NCBI RefSeq assembly: GCF_007830515.1
Contig: NZ_VLKT01000008.1
Coordinates: 116,651 to 180,650 of the forward strand
DNA from: Mesorhizobium tianshanense
GTDB lineage: Bacteria > Pseudomonadota > Alphaproteobacteria > Rhizobiales > Rhizobiaceae
DNA: 64,000 nt
Direction of reading: 5' to 3'
The notes beneath the pieces are model-generated. The model saw only the letters and a list, made by a program, of their open reading frames with translations, had not been told where the DNA came from and ran no database searches. Shown here one piece after another: positions 17,043-25,470 of the stretch (the stretch's first letter is position 1; each line of letters begins with the position of its first letter). The translations under genes and the position numbers were made by a program.

Positions 17043-17888
17043 ATGAAACTGCTGCGCTATGGCGAGGCGGGGAGCGAACGCCCCGGCCTGCTCGATGCGG
17101 ATGGGACGATCCGCGACCTCTCCGCCCATGTCACCGACATTGCCGGCAAGGCGCTCGACCCTGAATCATTGCAGGCTCTGTCGAAGCTCGATCCGAAGTC
17201 GCTGCCGGCGGTTGCCGGCAAGCCCCGCATCGGCGCCTGCGTCGCCGGCACCGGCAAGTTTATCTGCATCGGCCTGAACTATTCCGACCATGCCGCCGAG
17301 ACCGGCGCCACCGTGCCGCCGGAGCCGATCATCTTCATGAAGGCGAGCTCGGCCATCGTCGGGCCTGATGACGACGTGCTGATTCCGCGCGGCTCGGTCA
17401 AGACCGATTGGGAAGTCGAGCTTGGCGTGGTCATCGGCAAGACCGCGAAATACGTCACCGAGGCCGAGGCGCTGGATTATGTCGCCGGCTACTGCGTCGC
17501 GCATGACGTTTCCGAGCGCGCATTCCAGGCCGAGCGCCAGGGCCAATGGACCAAAGGCAAGTCCTGCGACACGTTCGGGCCGATCGGCCCCTGGCTGGTG
17601 ACCAAGGACGAGGTGAAGGACCCGCAGAACATTCCGATGTGGCTGAAGGTCAACGGCAAGACGATGCAGAACGGCTCGACCAAGACCATGGTCTATGGCG
17701 TCGCCTACCTCGTTTCCTATCTCAGCCAGTTCATGTCGCTGCATCCGGGCGACATTATTTCGACCGGCACACCGCCCGGCGTTGGGCTGGGCATGAAGCC
17801 GCCGGTGTTCCTGAAGGCGGGAGACGTGGTTGAGCTGGGTATCGAAGGCATGGGTACGCAGAAGCAGACGTTTAGGGCGGATGTCTGA
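17043..17888 (+). CDS. fumarylacetoacetate hydrolase family protein (2,4-diketo-3-deoxy sugar-acid hydrolase type)
   Basis: A 281-residue FAH-fold enzyme. It has the short N-terminal domain (MKLLRYGEAGSERPGLLDAD), the GLNYSDHAAE motif, metal-binding acids in DWEVELGVVIG, and the C-terminal ISTGTPPGVGLG loop. Relatives cleave L-2,4-diketo-3-deoxyrhamnonate or -fuconate to pyruvate and lactate, which is the step after the SDR next door. The AGAAAAA-type leader before the ATG is a weak ribosome site, so translation may be helped by the upstream gene. Other FAH-family activities (acylpyruvase, decarboxylase) cannot be excluded. Confidence 0.85.
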   Translation: MKLLRYGEAGSERPGLLDADGTIRDLSAHVTDIAGKALDPESLQALSKLDPKSLPAVAGKPRIGACVAGTGKFICIGLNYSDHAAETGATVPPEPIIFMKASSAIVGPDDDVLIPRGSVKTDWEVELGVVIGKTAKYVTEAEALDYVAGYCVAHDVSERAFQAERQGQWTKGKSCDTFGPIGPWLVTKDEVKDPQNIPMWLKVNGKTMQNGSTKTMVYGVAYLVSYLSQFMSLHPGDIISTGTPPGVGLGMKPPVFLKAGDVVELGIEGMGTQKQTFRADV

Positions 17889-18010
17889 GCGCTTTCCTTC
17901 TCCCGGCGCGCAGCGCCGAGACGGATGAGGAGTGCTGGAAGAAATGAGGCGTGAAAACATCGAAGGATTCTAGGCGCTTACACATCTTCAAGGCAGCGAT
18001 CCTTCCAACA

Positions 18011-18067
18011 CCCCTTATCCGACCGAGCTTCGCTCGGCCACCTTCTCCCACAGGGGGAGAAGGGGAG
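18011..18067. repeat. rhizobial palindromic repeat element
   Basis: Between the converging FAH gene and the ABC ATPase gene. It contains CCGAGC-TTCG-CTCGG and CCTTCTCCC-ACAG-GGGGAGAAGG, two adjacent stem-loops. This CTCGGCCACCTTCTCCC sequence class is a familiar dispersed intergenic repeat in Mesorhizobium and relatives. It may also act as a bidirectional terminator. The bases 17889-18010 hold nothing else that I recognise. Confidence 0.7.
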
Positions 18068-18078
18068 TCGGCGCCAGC

Positions 18079-19077
18079 CTACTTCAGCACCTTCCCATCC
18101 GCCCCGAACCGATAGGTCTTCGCCGGATCCGGTGTCGCGTAGAGCGTGGCGCCCGGTTCGGCGTTGTAGACGCCGAAGATGCGCACGGTGATCAGCCCGG
18201 CCTTCTCGCAGTCGAGATAAACGTTGGTGTCGGCGCCGAGATGCTCGGCATGGACGACGGTGCCCTTCCAGGCGCCGGATTTTGCATCGACGGTCAGGTG
18301 CTCGGGGCGGACGCCGATGGTCTTGGCCGTCTCGCCAAGCCTTCCGCCATCGACGAAGTTCATCTTCGGCGAGCCGATGAAGCCTGCGACAAACTCATTA
18401 GCCGGCGAATTGTAAAGCTCCATCGGGCCGCCGATCTGCTCGATCTTTCCCGCGTTTAGCACGACGATCTTGTCGGCCAGCGTCATCGCCTCGACCTGGT
18501 CGTGGGTGACATAGATCATCGTCGCCTTCAGCCGGCGATGCAGCTGCGCGATCTCCAGCCTGGTGTTGACACGCAGTGCGGCGTCTAGATTCGACAGCGG
18601 CTCGTCGAAGAGGAAAAGCTTGGGTTCGCGCACCACGGCGCGGCCGATGGCGACACGCTGGCGCTGGCCGCCGGAGAGTTCGGCCGGGCGCCTCGAGAGA
18701 TAGGGTTCCAACGACAGCATCGACGAGGCGATGCCGATGCGGCGGTCGATCTCGGCCGCCGGCGTGCCCGCCTGCCTGAGGCCAAGGCCCATGTTGTTCT
18801 TCACCGTCAGATGCGGGTAGAGCGCGTAGGTCTGGAACACCATGGCGATGCCGCGTTTGGCCGGCGGCGTTGCAGAGACATCCGCGCCGTCGATCACCAC
18901 GCGGCCCGAGGTCGAATCCTCCAACCCTGCAATGACCCTGAGCAAGGTCGACTTGCCGCAGCCGGAGGGGCCAACGAAGACGACGAATTCGCCATCGGTC
19001 ACTTCGAGGTTGATGCCCTTCAGCACCTCGACCGGCCCGAAGGCCTTCTTCACATTCTCGATGTTCAGCGAACCCAC
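18079..19077 (-). CDS. sugar ABC transporter ATP-binding protein (MalK/UgpC type)
   Basis: A 332-residue ATPase of the carbohydrate-importer class. Walker A is GPSGCGKST, the signature [14 protein letters not shown], Walker [13 protein letters not shown], and the switch histidine sits in [12 protein letters not shown]-terminal OB-fold domain of about 100 residues ([11 protein letters not shown]) is typical of MalK-type subunits. It is the last gene of a minus-strand unit murQ-binding protein-two permeases-oxidoreductase-ATPase, 15 bp after the oxidoreductase stop. It energises uptake of the sugar handled by this operon, which the regulator site near murQ suggests is an amino sugar. Confidence 0.93.
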   Translation of the reverse strand: MGSLNIENVKKAFGPVEVLKGINLEVTDGEFVVFVGPSGCGKSTLLRVIAGLEDSTSGRVVIDGADVSATPPAKRGIAMVFQTYALYPHLTVKNNMGLGLRQAGTPAAEIDRRIGIASSMLSLEPYLSRRPAELSGGQRQRVAIGRAVVREPKLFLFDEPLSNLDAALRVNTRLEIAQLHRRLKATMIYVTHDQVEAMTLADKIVVLNAGKIEQIGGPMELYNSPANEFVAGFIGSPKMNFVDGGRLGETAKTIGVRPEHLTVDAKSGAWKGTVVHAEHLGADTNVYLDCEKAGLITVRIFGVYNAEPGATLYATPDPAKTYRFGADGKVLK

Positions 19078-19092
19078 GGCTTCGTCCCTGTT

Positions 19093-20154
19093 CTAGAGTT
19101 TGACGGCGACGCCGCTGCGTACGCTGTCGTCTGCGGCAAGGCAGACGGCCAGCGACTTCACCGCGTCGTCCATGTGGCGGGTGAGATCAATATCCTCGCG
19201 GATTGCCTTCAGCACGAACGCCTGTTCGAGGTCGCACAGATCCTGATGGCCGGGCTCACCTTCCATCGACAGCACCTCATCCGCTTTGGCGAACTTGCCG
19301 TCCACCCCGGTTGCCGCGCTGTGCAGGCGGATGGTCGAGGTCTTGGTGTGGGTGTCGATGTCGTCGGACCTGACGCCCTCTTTCATGACGATCGAGACGC
19401 AGCCCTGGGGCGAGATCACGTCCTTCACGAAGAAGGCGGTCTCCGAGATCATCGGGCCCCAGCCGGCCTCGTACCAGCCGACCGAACCGTCGTCGAACAG
19501 CACCTGCAGGTGCCCGTAGTTGTACATCAATGGCGCGATCTCCTCGGTCAGCCTCAGCCCCATGCCGCGCACCTCGACCGGCCTGGCATCGGTGATCTGC
19601 AGCATCACGTCGAGATAGTGCACGCCGCAATCGACGATCGGCGACGTCGTCTGCATCAACTGCTTATGCGTTTCCCAGCTATGGCCTGAGGATTGCTGGT
19701 TGAGGTTCATGCGGAACACGTAAGGGCCACCGAGCTTGCGCGCCTCGGCGATCAGCCTGATCCAGGACGGGTGATGGCGAAGGATGTAGCCGATCACCAA
19801 TTTTCTGCCGTTGGCCTTGGCGGCGGCGACGACACGCTCCGCATCCGCCACCGTCGTCGCCAGCGGCTTTTCGACGAAGACATCGCAGCCGGACTCGAAC
19901 GCTTTCACCGCATAGTCGGCATGGCTGTCGGAATAGGTGGCGATGCAGGCGACATCGGGCCTCTCGTCACGCAACGCCTCTTCGAAGGAACGCCTGATGC
20001 CATAGCCCGAAAGCCTGTCCGGCAACGGCACGTCCGAACGGTTGACCAGCGCCACTATCTCGAAGCCCGGATTGGTGTGATAGGCCAGCGCATGGCTGCG
20101 GCCCATATTGCCAAGCCCGGCGACGACGACGCGAAGAGGTTTTTGCGAACTCAC
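19093..20154 (-). CDS. Gfo/Idh/MocA family oxidoreductase
   Basis: A 353-residue NAD(P)-dependent sugar oxidoreductase. The Rossmann loop is VVAGLGNMGRSHA, the EKP motif is VFVEKPLATT, and the histidine motif is VDCGVHYLDVML. I chose the GTG at 20154 because it overlaps the permease stop as GTGA and the domain begins directly after it; the longer frame is a permease shadow. These enzymes oxidise or epimerise sugars, inositols or amino-sugar derivatives. Placement inside an ABC operon next to murQ suggests that the imported compound is modified before entering the NagA/NagB route, but the reaction is unknown. Confidence 0.88.
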   Translation of the reverse strand: MSSQKPLRVVVAGLGNMGRSHALAYHTNPGFEIVALVNRSDVPLPDRLSGYGIRRSFEEALRDERPDVACIATYSDSHADYAVKAFESGCDVFVEKPLATTVADAERVVAAAKANGRKLVIGYILRHHPSWIRLIAEARKLGGPYVFRMNLNQQSSGHSWETHKQLMQTTSPIVDCGVHYLDVMLQITDARPVEVRGMGLRLTEEIAPLMYNYGHLQVLFDDGSVGWYEAGWGPMISETAFFVKDVISPQGCVSIVMKEGVRSDDIDTHTKTSTIRLHSAATGVDGKFAKADEVLSMEGEPGHQDLCDLEQAFVLKAIREDIDLTRHMDDAVKSLAVCLAADDSVRSGVAVKL

Positions 20155-20990
20155 TTGACCGCTCCCGAGGTGATGCCGCGGATCAGCTGCCGCGAGAAGA
20201 TGACGTAGAGGATCAGCACCGGCATGATCGCCAGCGAAAGTGCCGCCAGGATGGCGTTCCAGTTGGTGACGAACTGGCCGAGGAAGAGCTGCGCGCCGAG
20301 CGTCACCGTCTTGGTCTCTTCCGATGGCGCCAGGATCAGCGGGAACCACAGATCGTTCCAGATCGGGATCATGGTGAAGACGGCGACCGTCGCCATCGAT
20401 GGCCTGACCAGCGGCAGCACCAGCCGGAAGAAGATCGTGTACTCGGACAGGCCATCGATGCGTCCGGCATTCTTCAGATCGTCGGACACCTGCTTCATGA
20501 ATTCCGACAGGATGAAGACGGCGAGCGGCAGGCCTTGTGCCGTGTAGACGAGGATCAGCGCCGTCAGCGTGTTGACCAGCCCGCTCGCCACCATCAGCTG
20601 CAGGATGGCGACGGTGGCAAGGCGGATCGGGATCATGATGCCGAGCGCCAAATAGAGCCCCATCAGCGAATTGCCGCGGAAGCGGTATTCCGACAGCGCG
20701 AAAGCGGCCATGGCGCCGAACAAAAGCACGAAGAACAGCGAGGCGACGGTGACGACGAGGCTGTTCTGGAAATAGTGGATGAAATCGCCCTGGCCGATCA
20801 CCGTGGTGTAGCCGATCAGATCGAAGGTCTTTGGTGTCGGCGGCGTCAGCGGCGCGCCGAAAATGGCGGCGCGCGACTTGAACGAGTTGACGATGACGAT
20901 GACTACCGGAAACAGCGCGATCGCCGTGTAGGTCAACAGGATCGCATGGGCGCCGATGGTGCGGGGCAGTGAACGGGTTGCCGTGCTCAT
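20151..20990 (-). CDS. sugar ABC transporter permease, MalG type
   Basis: A 279-residue inner-membrane permease with six predicted helices, starting with the short cytoplasmic tail and the helix LLTYTAIALFPVVIVIVNSF. The EAA loop is DDLKNAGRIDGLSEYTIFFR followed by LPLVRPS, close to the family standard. It ends with the usual RQLIRGITSGAVK tail. It overlaps the oxidoreductase start by 4 bp and follows the other permease by 9 bp. Confidence 0.93.
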   Translation of the reverse strand: MSTATRSLPRTIGAHAILLTYTAIALFPVVIVIVNSFKSRAAIFGAPLTPPTPKTFDLIGYTTVIGQGDFIHYFQNSLVVTVASLFFVLLFGAMAAFALSEYRFRGNSLMGLYLALGIMIPIRLATVAILQLMVASGLVNTLTALILVYTAQGLPLAVFILSEFMKQVSDDLKNAGRIDGLSEYTIFFRLVLPLVRPSMATVAVFTMIPIWNDLWFPLILAPSEETKTVTLGAQLFLGQFVTNWNAILAALSLAIMPVLILYVIFSRQLIRGITSGAVK

Positions 20991-20999
20991 CTCAGCCCC

Positions 21000-21923
21000 T
21001 CAGAACTGGTAGCGACGCAGGCGCGTCTGGACGAGGAAGAGGTAGACGCAGACGCCGCCAAGGATGATCAGGAACATCATCGTGGCGATCGCCGCGCCCA
21101 TGTTGGGATCGCCGACCTGCAACTGGAAACCGAAGAAGGCACGGTAGAGGAAGGTACCGAGGATGTCGGTCGAATAGTTCGGACCAGCCAGCGCCCCTTG
21201 CGCGGTGTAGATCAGGTCGAAAGCATTGAAATTGCCGACGAAGGTGAGGATCGAGATGATGCCGATCGACGGCAGGATCAGCGGCAGCTTGATCTTCCAG
21301 AACTGCGACATGCCGGTGATGCCGTCACATTCGGCCGCCTCGATCACCTCGTCGGGGATGGACAGCAGCGCCGCATAGATCAGCATCATCGGAATGCCGA
21401 CGAACTGCCACACCGAGATCAGGCTGAGCGTGGTCAGCGCATATTGCTCCTTGCCCAGCCACGGCGTGAACAGGCTTTTGAGGCCAACAAGATCCATCAG
21501 GTTCGGCGCCACGCCCCATAGCGGCGACAGGATCAGCTTCCAGGCGAAGCCGACGATGACGAAGGACAGGATCGTCGGCACGAAGATCGCCGTGCGGTAG
21601 AAGGCGGAGAACCTCAGCCTCGGGCTGGACAAAAGTGCGGCCAAAAGGACGCCGATCGGGTTCTGCACCAGCATGTGGATGATGAAGAACCAGACATTGT
21701 TCCGCAGCGCGTTCCAGAAATTGACCGACCAGTTAGGATCGCCGAACAGCATGCGGAAATTTTCCAGTCCGACGAAGACCTGGGACTGGTTGATGTTGCG
21801 AAACAGCGAGAGCTGCAGCGTGCCGGCCAGCGGCAGGATCATGATCGCGGTATAGACCAGCACCGCCGGCGCCAGGAAGACGCCGATATGCCAGCGGAAC
21901 GGTCGTTTCGGTGCTGCGGCCAT
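21000..21923 (-). CDS. sugar ABC transporter permease, MalF type
   Basis: A 307-residue permease of the MalF/UgpA class. The first helix is IGVFLAPAVLVYTAIMILPL, and the EAA loop reads EVIEAAECDGITGMSQFWKI with KLPLILPS after it. Together with the MalG-type partner it forms the membrane channel. A 247-bp gap filled with palindromic repeats separates it from the binding-protein gene upstream, which is unusual inside one operon. Confidence 0.93.
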   Translation of the reverse strand: MAAAPKRPFRWHIGVFLAPAVLVYTAIMILPLAGTLQLSLFRNINQSQVFVGLENFRMLFGDPNWSVNFWNALRNNVWFFIIHMLVQNPIGVLLAALLSSPRLRFSAFYRTAIFVPTILSFVIVGFAWKLILSPLWGVAPNLMDLVGLKSLFTPWLGKEQYALTTLSLISVWQFVGIPMMLIYAALLSIPDEVIEAAECDGITGMSQFWKIKLPLILPSIGIISILTFVGNFNAFDLIYTAQGALAGPNYSTDILGTFLYRAFFGFQLQVGDPNMGAAIATMMFLIILGGVCVYLFLVQTRLRRYQF

Positions 21924-21976
21924 GCGTTCGGTCTCCGCCGATCAGGTCTTTGCAATTGCCGCCAAAAGGCGCGGCG

Positions 21977-22034
21977 CCTCCCTCCCCCTCGAGGGGAGGC
22001 TACCTCGCGAAGCGAGGCGAGTGGGTCGGCCGAG
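21977..22034. repeat. intergenic palindromic repeat, left half of a RIME-like element
   Basis: Stem-loops CCTCCCC-TCGA-GGGGAGG and CCTCGC-GAA-GCGAGG followed by GTGGGTCGGCCGAG. This type of sequence is a common dispersed repeat in Rhizobiales. It lies within the sugar ABC operon, between binding-protein and permease genes. Confidence 0.7.
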
Positions 22035-22101
22035 GCAGAGCGCCATCGTGGTTTTCGACCGCGCTTTCCAGCCACGATCAAGCCGCAGCCTGCCTCCACC
22101 A

Positions 22102-22150
22102 ACCCCCTCTGTCGCCTTCGGCGACATCTCCCCCGCGAGGGGGGAGATCG
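22102..22150. repeat. intergenic palindromic repeat, right half of a RIME-like element
   Basis: Stem-loops TGTCGCC-TTC-GGCGACA and ATCTCCCCC-GCGA-GGGGGAGAT. With the copy at 21977-22034 and about 65 bp between them it forms one composite element that ends about 20 bp beyond the stop of the binding-protein gene. It may stabilise the upstream mRNA or partly end transcription. Confidence 0.7.
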
Positions 22151-22170
22151 CAGCGCTCCGTCTGAGGCTC

Positions 22171-23430
22171 TTACTTCGCCGGCTTGTACCAGCTGTCGAG
22201 GCCGTCCTGCAGCTTCTTGGCGGCAGCTTCCGGCGTATCGGTGCCGTTGATGACGTTGGCCGATTCAACCCACGTCTCGTTCTCGAGGTTCGGCGTGCCG
22301 CGCGACAGGATCTGGTAGGTCGAGCGGATCGTCGACTTGCACTTGTCGCGCCAGGAGACGAATTCCTGGGCCAGCGGGTCTTCCATCTTCACCGGGGTGG
22401 AGTTCAGGCTGAAGAAGCCCGGCAGCGCGTTGGCGTAGATGGTGGCGAAATCAGGCGAGGCGACCCAGGACAGGAAGGTCTTGGCCGCATCCGCGTTCTT
22501 CGAGGCCGCGTTCAGGCCCATGCCGATGTCGGTGTGGTCGGAGATGTAGCAGGTGTCGCCGGCCTTCTGCACCGGCGGCGGGAACGCGCCCATCTTGAAC
22601 TGCGCCTGCGTGTTGAACAGGCCGATCTCCCACGAGCCGGCCGGGTAGATGGCGGCGCGGCCGAGGGTGAACAGGTTCTGGCTGTCCGGATAGGTCTGCG
22701 CCTCGAAGCCGTCGCCGAGATAGTCCTTCCACTTGGCCAGTTCGGCATAGGGCGCGACCCAGTCGGGATCGGTCAGCTTCTGCTCGCCCTTGATCAGGGC
22801 TGCGCGGCCTTCCTCGCCCTTCCAGTAGTTCGGGCCGATGTTCTGGTAGCCCATGGTCGCGGCTTCCCAGAGGTCCTTGGTGCCCATCGCCATCGGGATG
22901 TAGGTGCCGTCGGCCTTGATCTTGTCGAGCGCGGCGTAAAACTCCTCATTGGTCGTCGGCACCTTGATGCCGAGCTGGTCGAAGGCGTCCTTGTTGTAGA
23001 TGAAGCCGTGGATGACGGAGGCCATCGGCACGCAGAAGCTCGCCTTGCCGTCGTCGGTCTGCCAGGCGGCCTTGGCGACGTCGGAAAAGTTCTCCATGCC
23101 GGGTAGCGTCGAGATGTCGGCGAGGTTGCCCTTCTTGAAGAGCTCCAGCGATTTGTCGAACGGGCGGCAGGTGATCAGGTCGCCTGCCGAGCCGGCCGCG
23201 AGCTTGGCGCCGAGGGCGGCGTCATATTCGGTCGGCGCCGACGGCGCGAACACCACCTTGATGCCCGGATTCTTGGCCTCAAAAGCCGGGATCAGCTTGT
23301 CCTTCCAGATGGCAAGGTCATCGCCGCGCCAGCTTTCGATGTTGAGCGTTACATCCTGGGCATAGGCCATTCCGGCGGAGCCGAGAATGCTGGTGCCGAG
23401 AAGAAGTGCCGTCAGTAGTTTCGTTGTCAT
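22171..23430 (-). CDS. sugar ABC transporter substrate-binding protein
   Basis: A 419-residue SBP_bac_1 family receptor. Signal peptide MTTKLLTALLLGTSILGSAG, cleaved near AYA-QD. The mature N-terminus VTLNIESWRGDDLAIWKDKL and the segments AAFEAKNPGIKV-like (here PAFEAKNPGIKVVF) and FPAGSWEIG-like (YPAGSWEIGLF) are standard for carbohydrate receptors. It starts 2 bp after murQ stops, so the two are co-translated. An aromatic-rich region (WYKPAK at the C-terminus, WNWK-like patches absent) does not identify the ligand; context suggests an amino sugar such as MurNAc, GlcNAc or a muropeptide sugar. Confidence 0.92.
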   Translation of the reverse strand: MTTKLLTALLLGTSILGSAGMAYAQDVTLNIESWRGDDLAIWKDKLIPAFEAKNPGIKVVFAPSAPTEYDAALGAKLAAGSAGDLITCRPFDKSLELFKKGNLADISTLPGMENFSDVAKAAWQTDDGKASFCVPMASVIHGFIYNKDAFDQLGIKVPTTNEEFYAALDKIKADGTYIPMAMGTKDLWEAATMGYQNIGPNYWKGEEGRAALIKGEQKLTDPDWVAPYAELAKWKDYLGDGFEAQTYPDSQNLFTLGRAAIYPAGSWEIGLFNTQAQFKMGAFPPPVQKAGDTCYISDHTDIGMGLNAASKNADAAKTFLSWVASPDFATIYANALPGFFSLNSTPVKMEDPLAQEFVSWRDKCKSTIRSTYQILSRGTPNLENETWVESANVINGTDTPEAAAKKLQDGLDSWYKPAK

Positions 23431-23432
23431 GC

Positions 23433-24389
23433 TCAGTCTCCCTGTTGACCTTTTTCAGGTTCGGTTTTGAGAACAGAGGCTTTCTGCCCCATGCTCCCCT
23501 CGATCGCGGAAAGGGCCGGTCGCAGCTTCTGGCCGGTCCCTTCCAGTATCTTCTCGGCCGCATCGGCATTGGCGGCACCAGCAGCGAGCAGAATGGCGGT
23601 CTTGACAGCACCGCCGCTCTTCTCGAGCAGGCGGGCCGCATCGTGCTTGTCGCGTCCGCTGATGGCGGCGACGATGCGGGCCGCGCGGTCGCGCAGCTTG
23701 ATGTTGTCGGCCATGAGGTTGACCATGTAGCCGTCATGAACATGGCCGAGATGGATGGCGGCCAGCGTCGACAGCATGTTGAGCGCGATCTTCTGGGCCG
23801 TGCCGGCGCCCATGCGCGTCGAGCCGGCAATCAGCTCCGGCGGCGTTTCGAGCAATATGGCGATGTCGGCCAGCCGAAGCAGCGGCGCATCCTTGTTGTT
23901 GGCGATGGCGATGGTTGCTGCGCCCCGGCGCCTGGCGTCCTCGATCGCCCTGACCGCATAGGGTGTCGAGCCACTGGCAGAGACCGCGATCAGGCAGTCG
24001 CCCTCGCCGATGCCGGCAGCGGCAACCGCCGCCGAGGCTTCGTCGATGTCGTCCTCCGGCCCGCCGGCCAGTGTTCTGAAGGCTTCATCGCCGCCGGCGA
24101 TCAGGATGGCGATACGCTCGCGCTGGATGCCGAAGGTGCCCGGCAGTTCCAGCGCATCGGCCAGCGCCATCAAGCCCGAACTGCCAGCCGCCGCATAGGC
24201 GAGCTTGCCGCCGCTTTTGAGCCGGCTGGCGATGATGACGGCTGCTTTGGCGACGGCGGGAATGGCGCCGCGCACGGCCTGGGCGGCCTCGATCTGCGCA
24301 TTGGCCAAAAAGGAAAGGATTGCGTCCGGAGCCTGGATGTCCAGCCCCTCGGCATTCTGGTGAAGCGCTTCGGTGCGCGTTTCGGCCAT
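23433..24389 (-). CDS. murQ: N-acetylmuramic acid 6-phosphate etherase
   Basis: A 318-residue SIS-domain lyase that removes D-lactate from MurNAc 6-phosphate to give GlcNAc 6-phosphate. It has the family sequences AETRTEALHQNAEGLD at the start, AAAGSSGLMALADA, the catalytic-region acids in GGDEAFRTLAGGPEDD, SASGSTPYAV, and ELIAGSTRMGAGTAQK. The ATG at 24389 has GAGGAAA upstream. Its product feeds NagA encoded across the divergent promoter, which links peptidoglycan amino-sugar recycling to this island. First gene of the minus-strand unit. Confidence 0.94.
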   Translation of the reverse strand: MAETRTEALHQNAEGLDIQAPDAILSFLANAQIEAAQAVRGAIPAVAKAAVIIASRLKSGGKLAYAAAGSSGLMALADALELPGTFGIQRERIAILIAGGDEAFRTLAGGPEDDIDEASAAVAAAGIGEGDCLIAVSASGSTPYAVRAIEDARRRGAATIAIANNKDAPLLRLADIAILLETPPELIAGSTRMGAGTAQKIALNMLSTLAAIHLGHVHDGYMVNLMADNIKLRDRAARIVAAISGRDKHDAARLLEKSGGAVKTAILLAAGAANADAAEKILEGTGQKLRPALSAIEGSMGQKASVLKTEPEKGQQGD

Positions 24390-24413
24390 CCGCTTTCCTC
24401 CGATCGAGAAAAC

Positions 24414-24431
24414 AATACCAAAAAAATACCA
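24414..24431 (-). promoter_or_regulatory. paired TGGTATT repeat (putative GntR/NagQ-type operator) near murQ
   Basis: AATACCA occurs at 24414-24420 and 24425-24431, so on the minus strand there are two TGGTATT direct repeats with an 11-bp period. It is 25 bp upstream of the murQ start, overlapping a likely promoter. The same pair occurs in opposite orientation before the kinase gene. Confidence 0.65.
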
Positions 24432-24548
24432 CTTGTCTACACGCATTAACGAATTCGTTGCCCCGGAAGCGCCAGGTCGGCAAAATGCGCAGGTTTTTCA
24501 ATAAAATGCGCCTTAATCTTTTTGAAACTGAAATTAACTCTTGGCTAT

Positions 24549-24566
24549 TGGTATTTTATTGGTATT
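24549..24566 (+). promoter_or_regulatory. paired TGGTATT repeat (putative GntR/NagQ-type operator) near the kinase gene
   Basis: TGGTATT at 24549-24555 and again at 24560-24566, an 11-bp period, directly upstream of the GGAGGAG ribosome site of the kinase gene. The site mirrors the pair before murQ. I recall similar TGGTATT pairs being described for NagQ regulators in other proteobacteria; the nearby gene at 25467 encodes such a GntR/HutC protein. Confidence 0.65.
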
Positions 24567-24588
24567 ATCCGCCCGGAGGAGAAATCGT

Positions 24589-25470
24589 GTGAATTTCGTG
24601 CTTGGCATCGATGGCGGCGGCACCACTTGCAGGGCGGCCCTTGCGACAGCGGACGGCACCGTCGTCGGCCGCGCCAAGAGCGGCGCCGCCAACATCCGCA
24701 CCGATCTCACCGGCGCCAGGGCCAACATCGTCGATGCGGCGCGGCAGGCCTTTGTCGCCGCCGGGCAGAACCCTGAACTGATCCCGCAGACCCCGGCCAT
24801 ACTCGGCCTTGCCGGCGCCAATGTCGGCACCTATAGGCAGCAGCTCGAAGCAATCCTGCCGTTCAGCGTGAGCCGTGTCGAGACCGACGCCGAGATCGCG
24901 CTGGAAGGCGCGGTCGGCTCCGGCGACGGCGCCATGGCCATCCTCGGTACCGGCACCGCCTATATGGCGCGCAGACAAGGTAAGTCGCGCGCCATCGGCG
25001 GCTGGGGGTTCCAGGTCGGCGACCAGGGCAGCGGCGCCCGCATCGGCCGCGACCTGCTCGAACAGACACTGCTCGCCTATGACGGCATCCGCGAGGGCTC
25101 GCCGCTGACGCAGGCCATGCTCGCCATCTTCCGCAACAATCCCGAGGATTTGGTCGAGTTCACCACCAATGCCAAGCCCGGCGATTTCGGCGGCTTCGCG
25201 CCCAAGGTCTTCGACCATGCCGCCAAGGGCGACATCGTTGCCAACTGGATCCTCGACAAGGCGGTCGCCGACGTCGAGGCGGCACTCGGCGTGCTCGATC
25301 TAGGCGGCGACGATCCGCTCTGCCTGCTTGGCGGGCTGGCGCCGCTCTATGCGTCGCGCCTCTCTGCGCGCTACCGGGCGCTGCTGAAGCCGCCGCTCGA
25401 CGATGCGCTGGGCGGCGCGGTGCAGATGGCGGTTCGTGTCTTCGCTGGAGCGGCGGAGGTGCCGCGATGA
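24589..25470 (+). CDS. BadF/BadG/BcrA/BcrD-type ATPase, amino-sugar kinase
   Basis: A 293-residue ASKHA-fold kinase. The phosphate loop is VLGIDGGGTTCRAAL, later motifs are AILGTGTAYMA and GGWGFQVGDQGSGARIGRDL, as in GlcNAc kinase-like members of this family. It likely phosphorylates GlcNAc or MurNAc at O6, giving substrates for NagA and MurQ. The GTG at 24589 follows GGAGGAG by 7 bases; the in-frame TTG at 24541 would place the operator inside the coding sequence and is rejected. It overlaps the regulator gene by 4 bp. Confidence 0.88.
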   Translation: MNFVLGIDGGGTTCRAALATADGTVVGRAKSGAANIRTDLTGARANIVDAARQAFVAAGQNPELIPQTPAILGLAGANVGTYRQQLEAILPFSVSRVETDAEIALEGAVGSGDGAMAILGTGTAYMARRQGKSRAIGGWGFQVGDQGSGARIGRDLLEQTLLAYDGIREGSPLTQAMLAIFRNNPEDLVEFTTNAKPGDFGGFAPKVFDHAAKGDIVANWILDKAVADVEAALGVLDLGGDDPLCLLGGLAPLYASRLSARYRALLKPPLDDALGGAVQMAVRVFAGAAEVPR

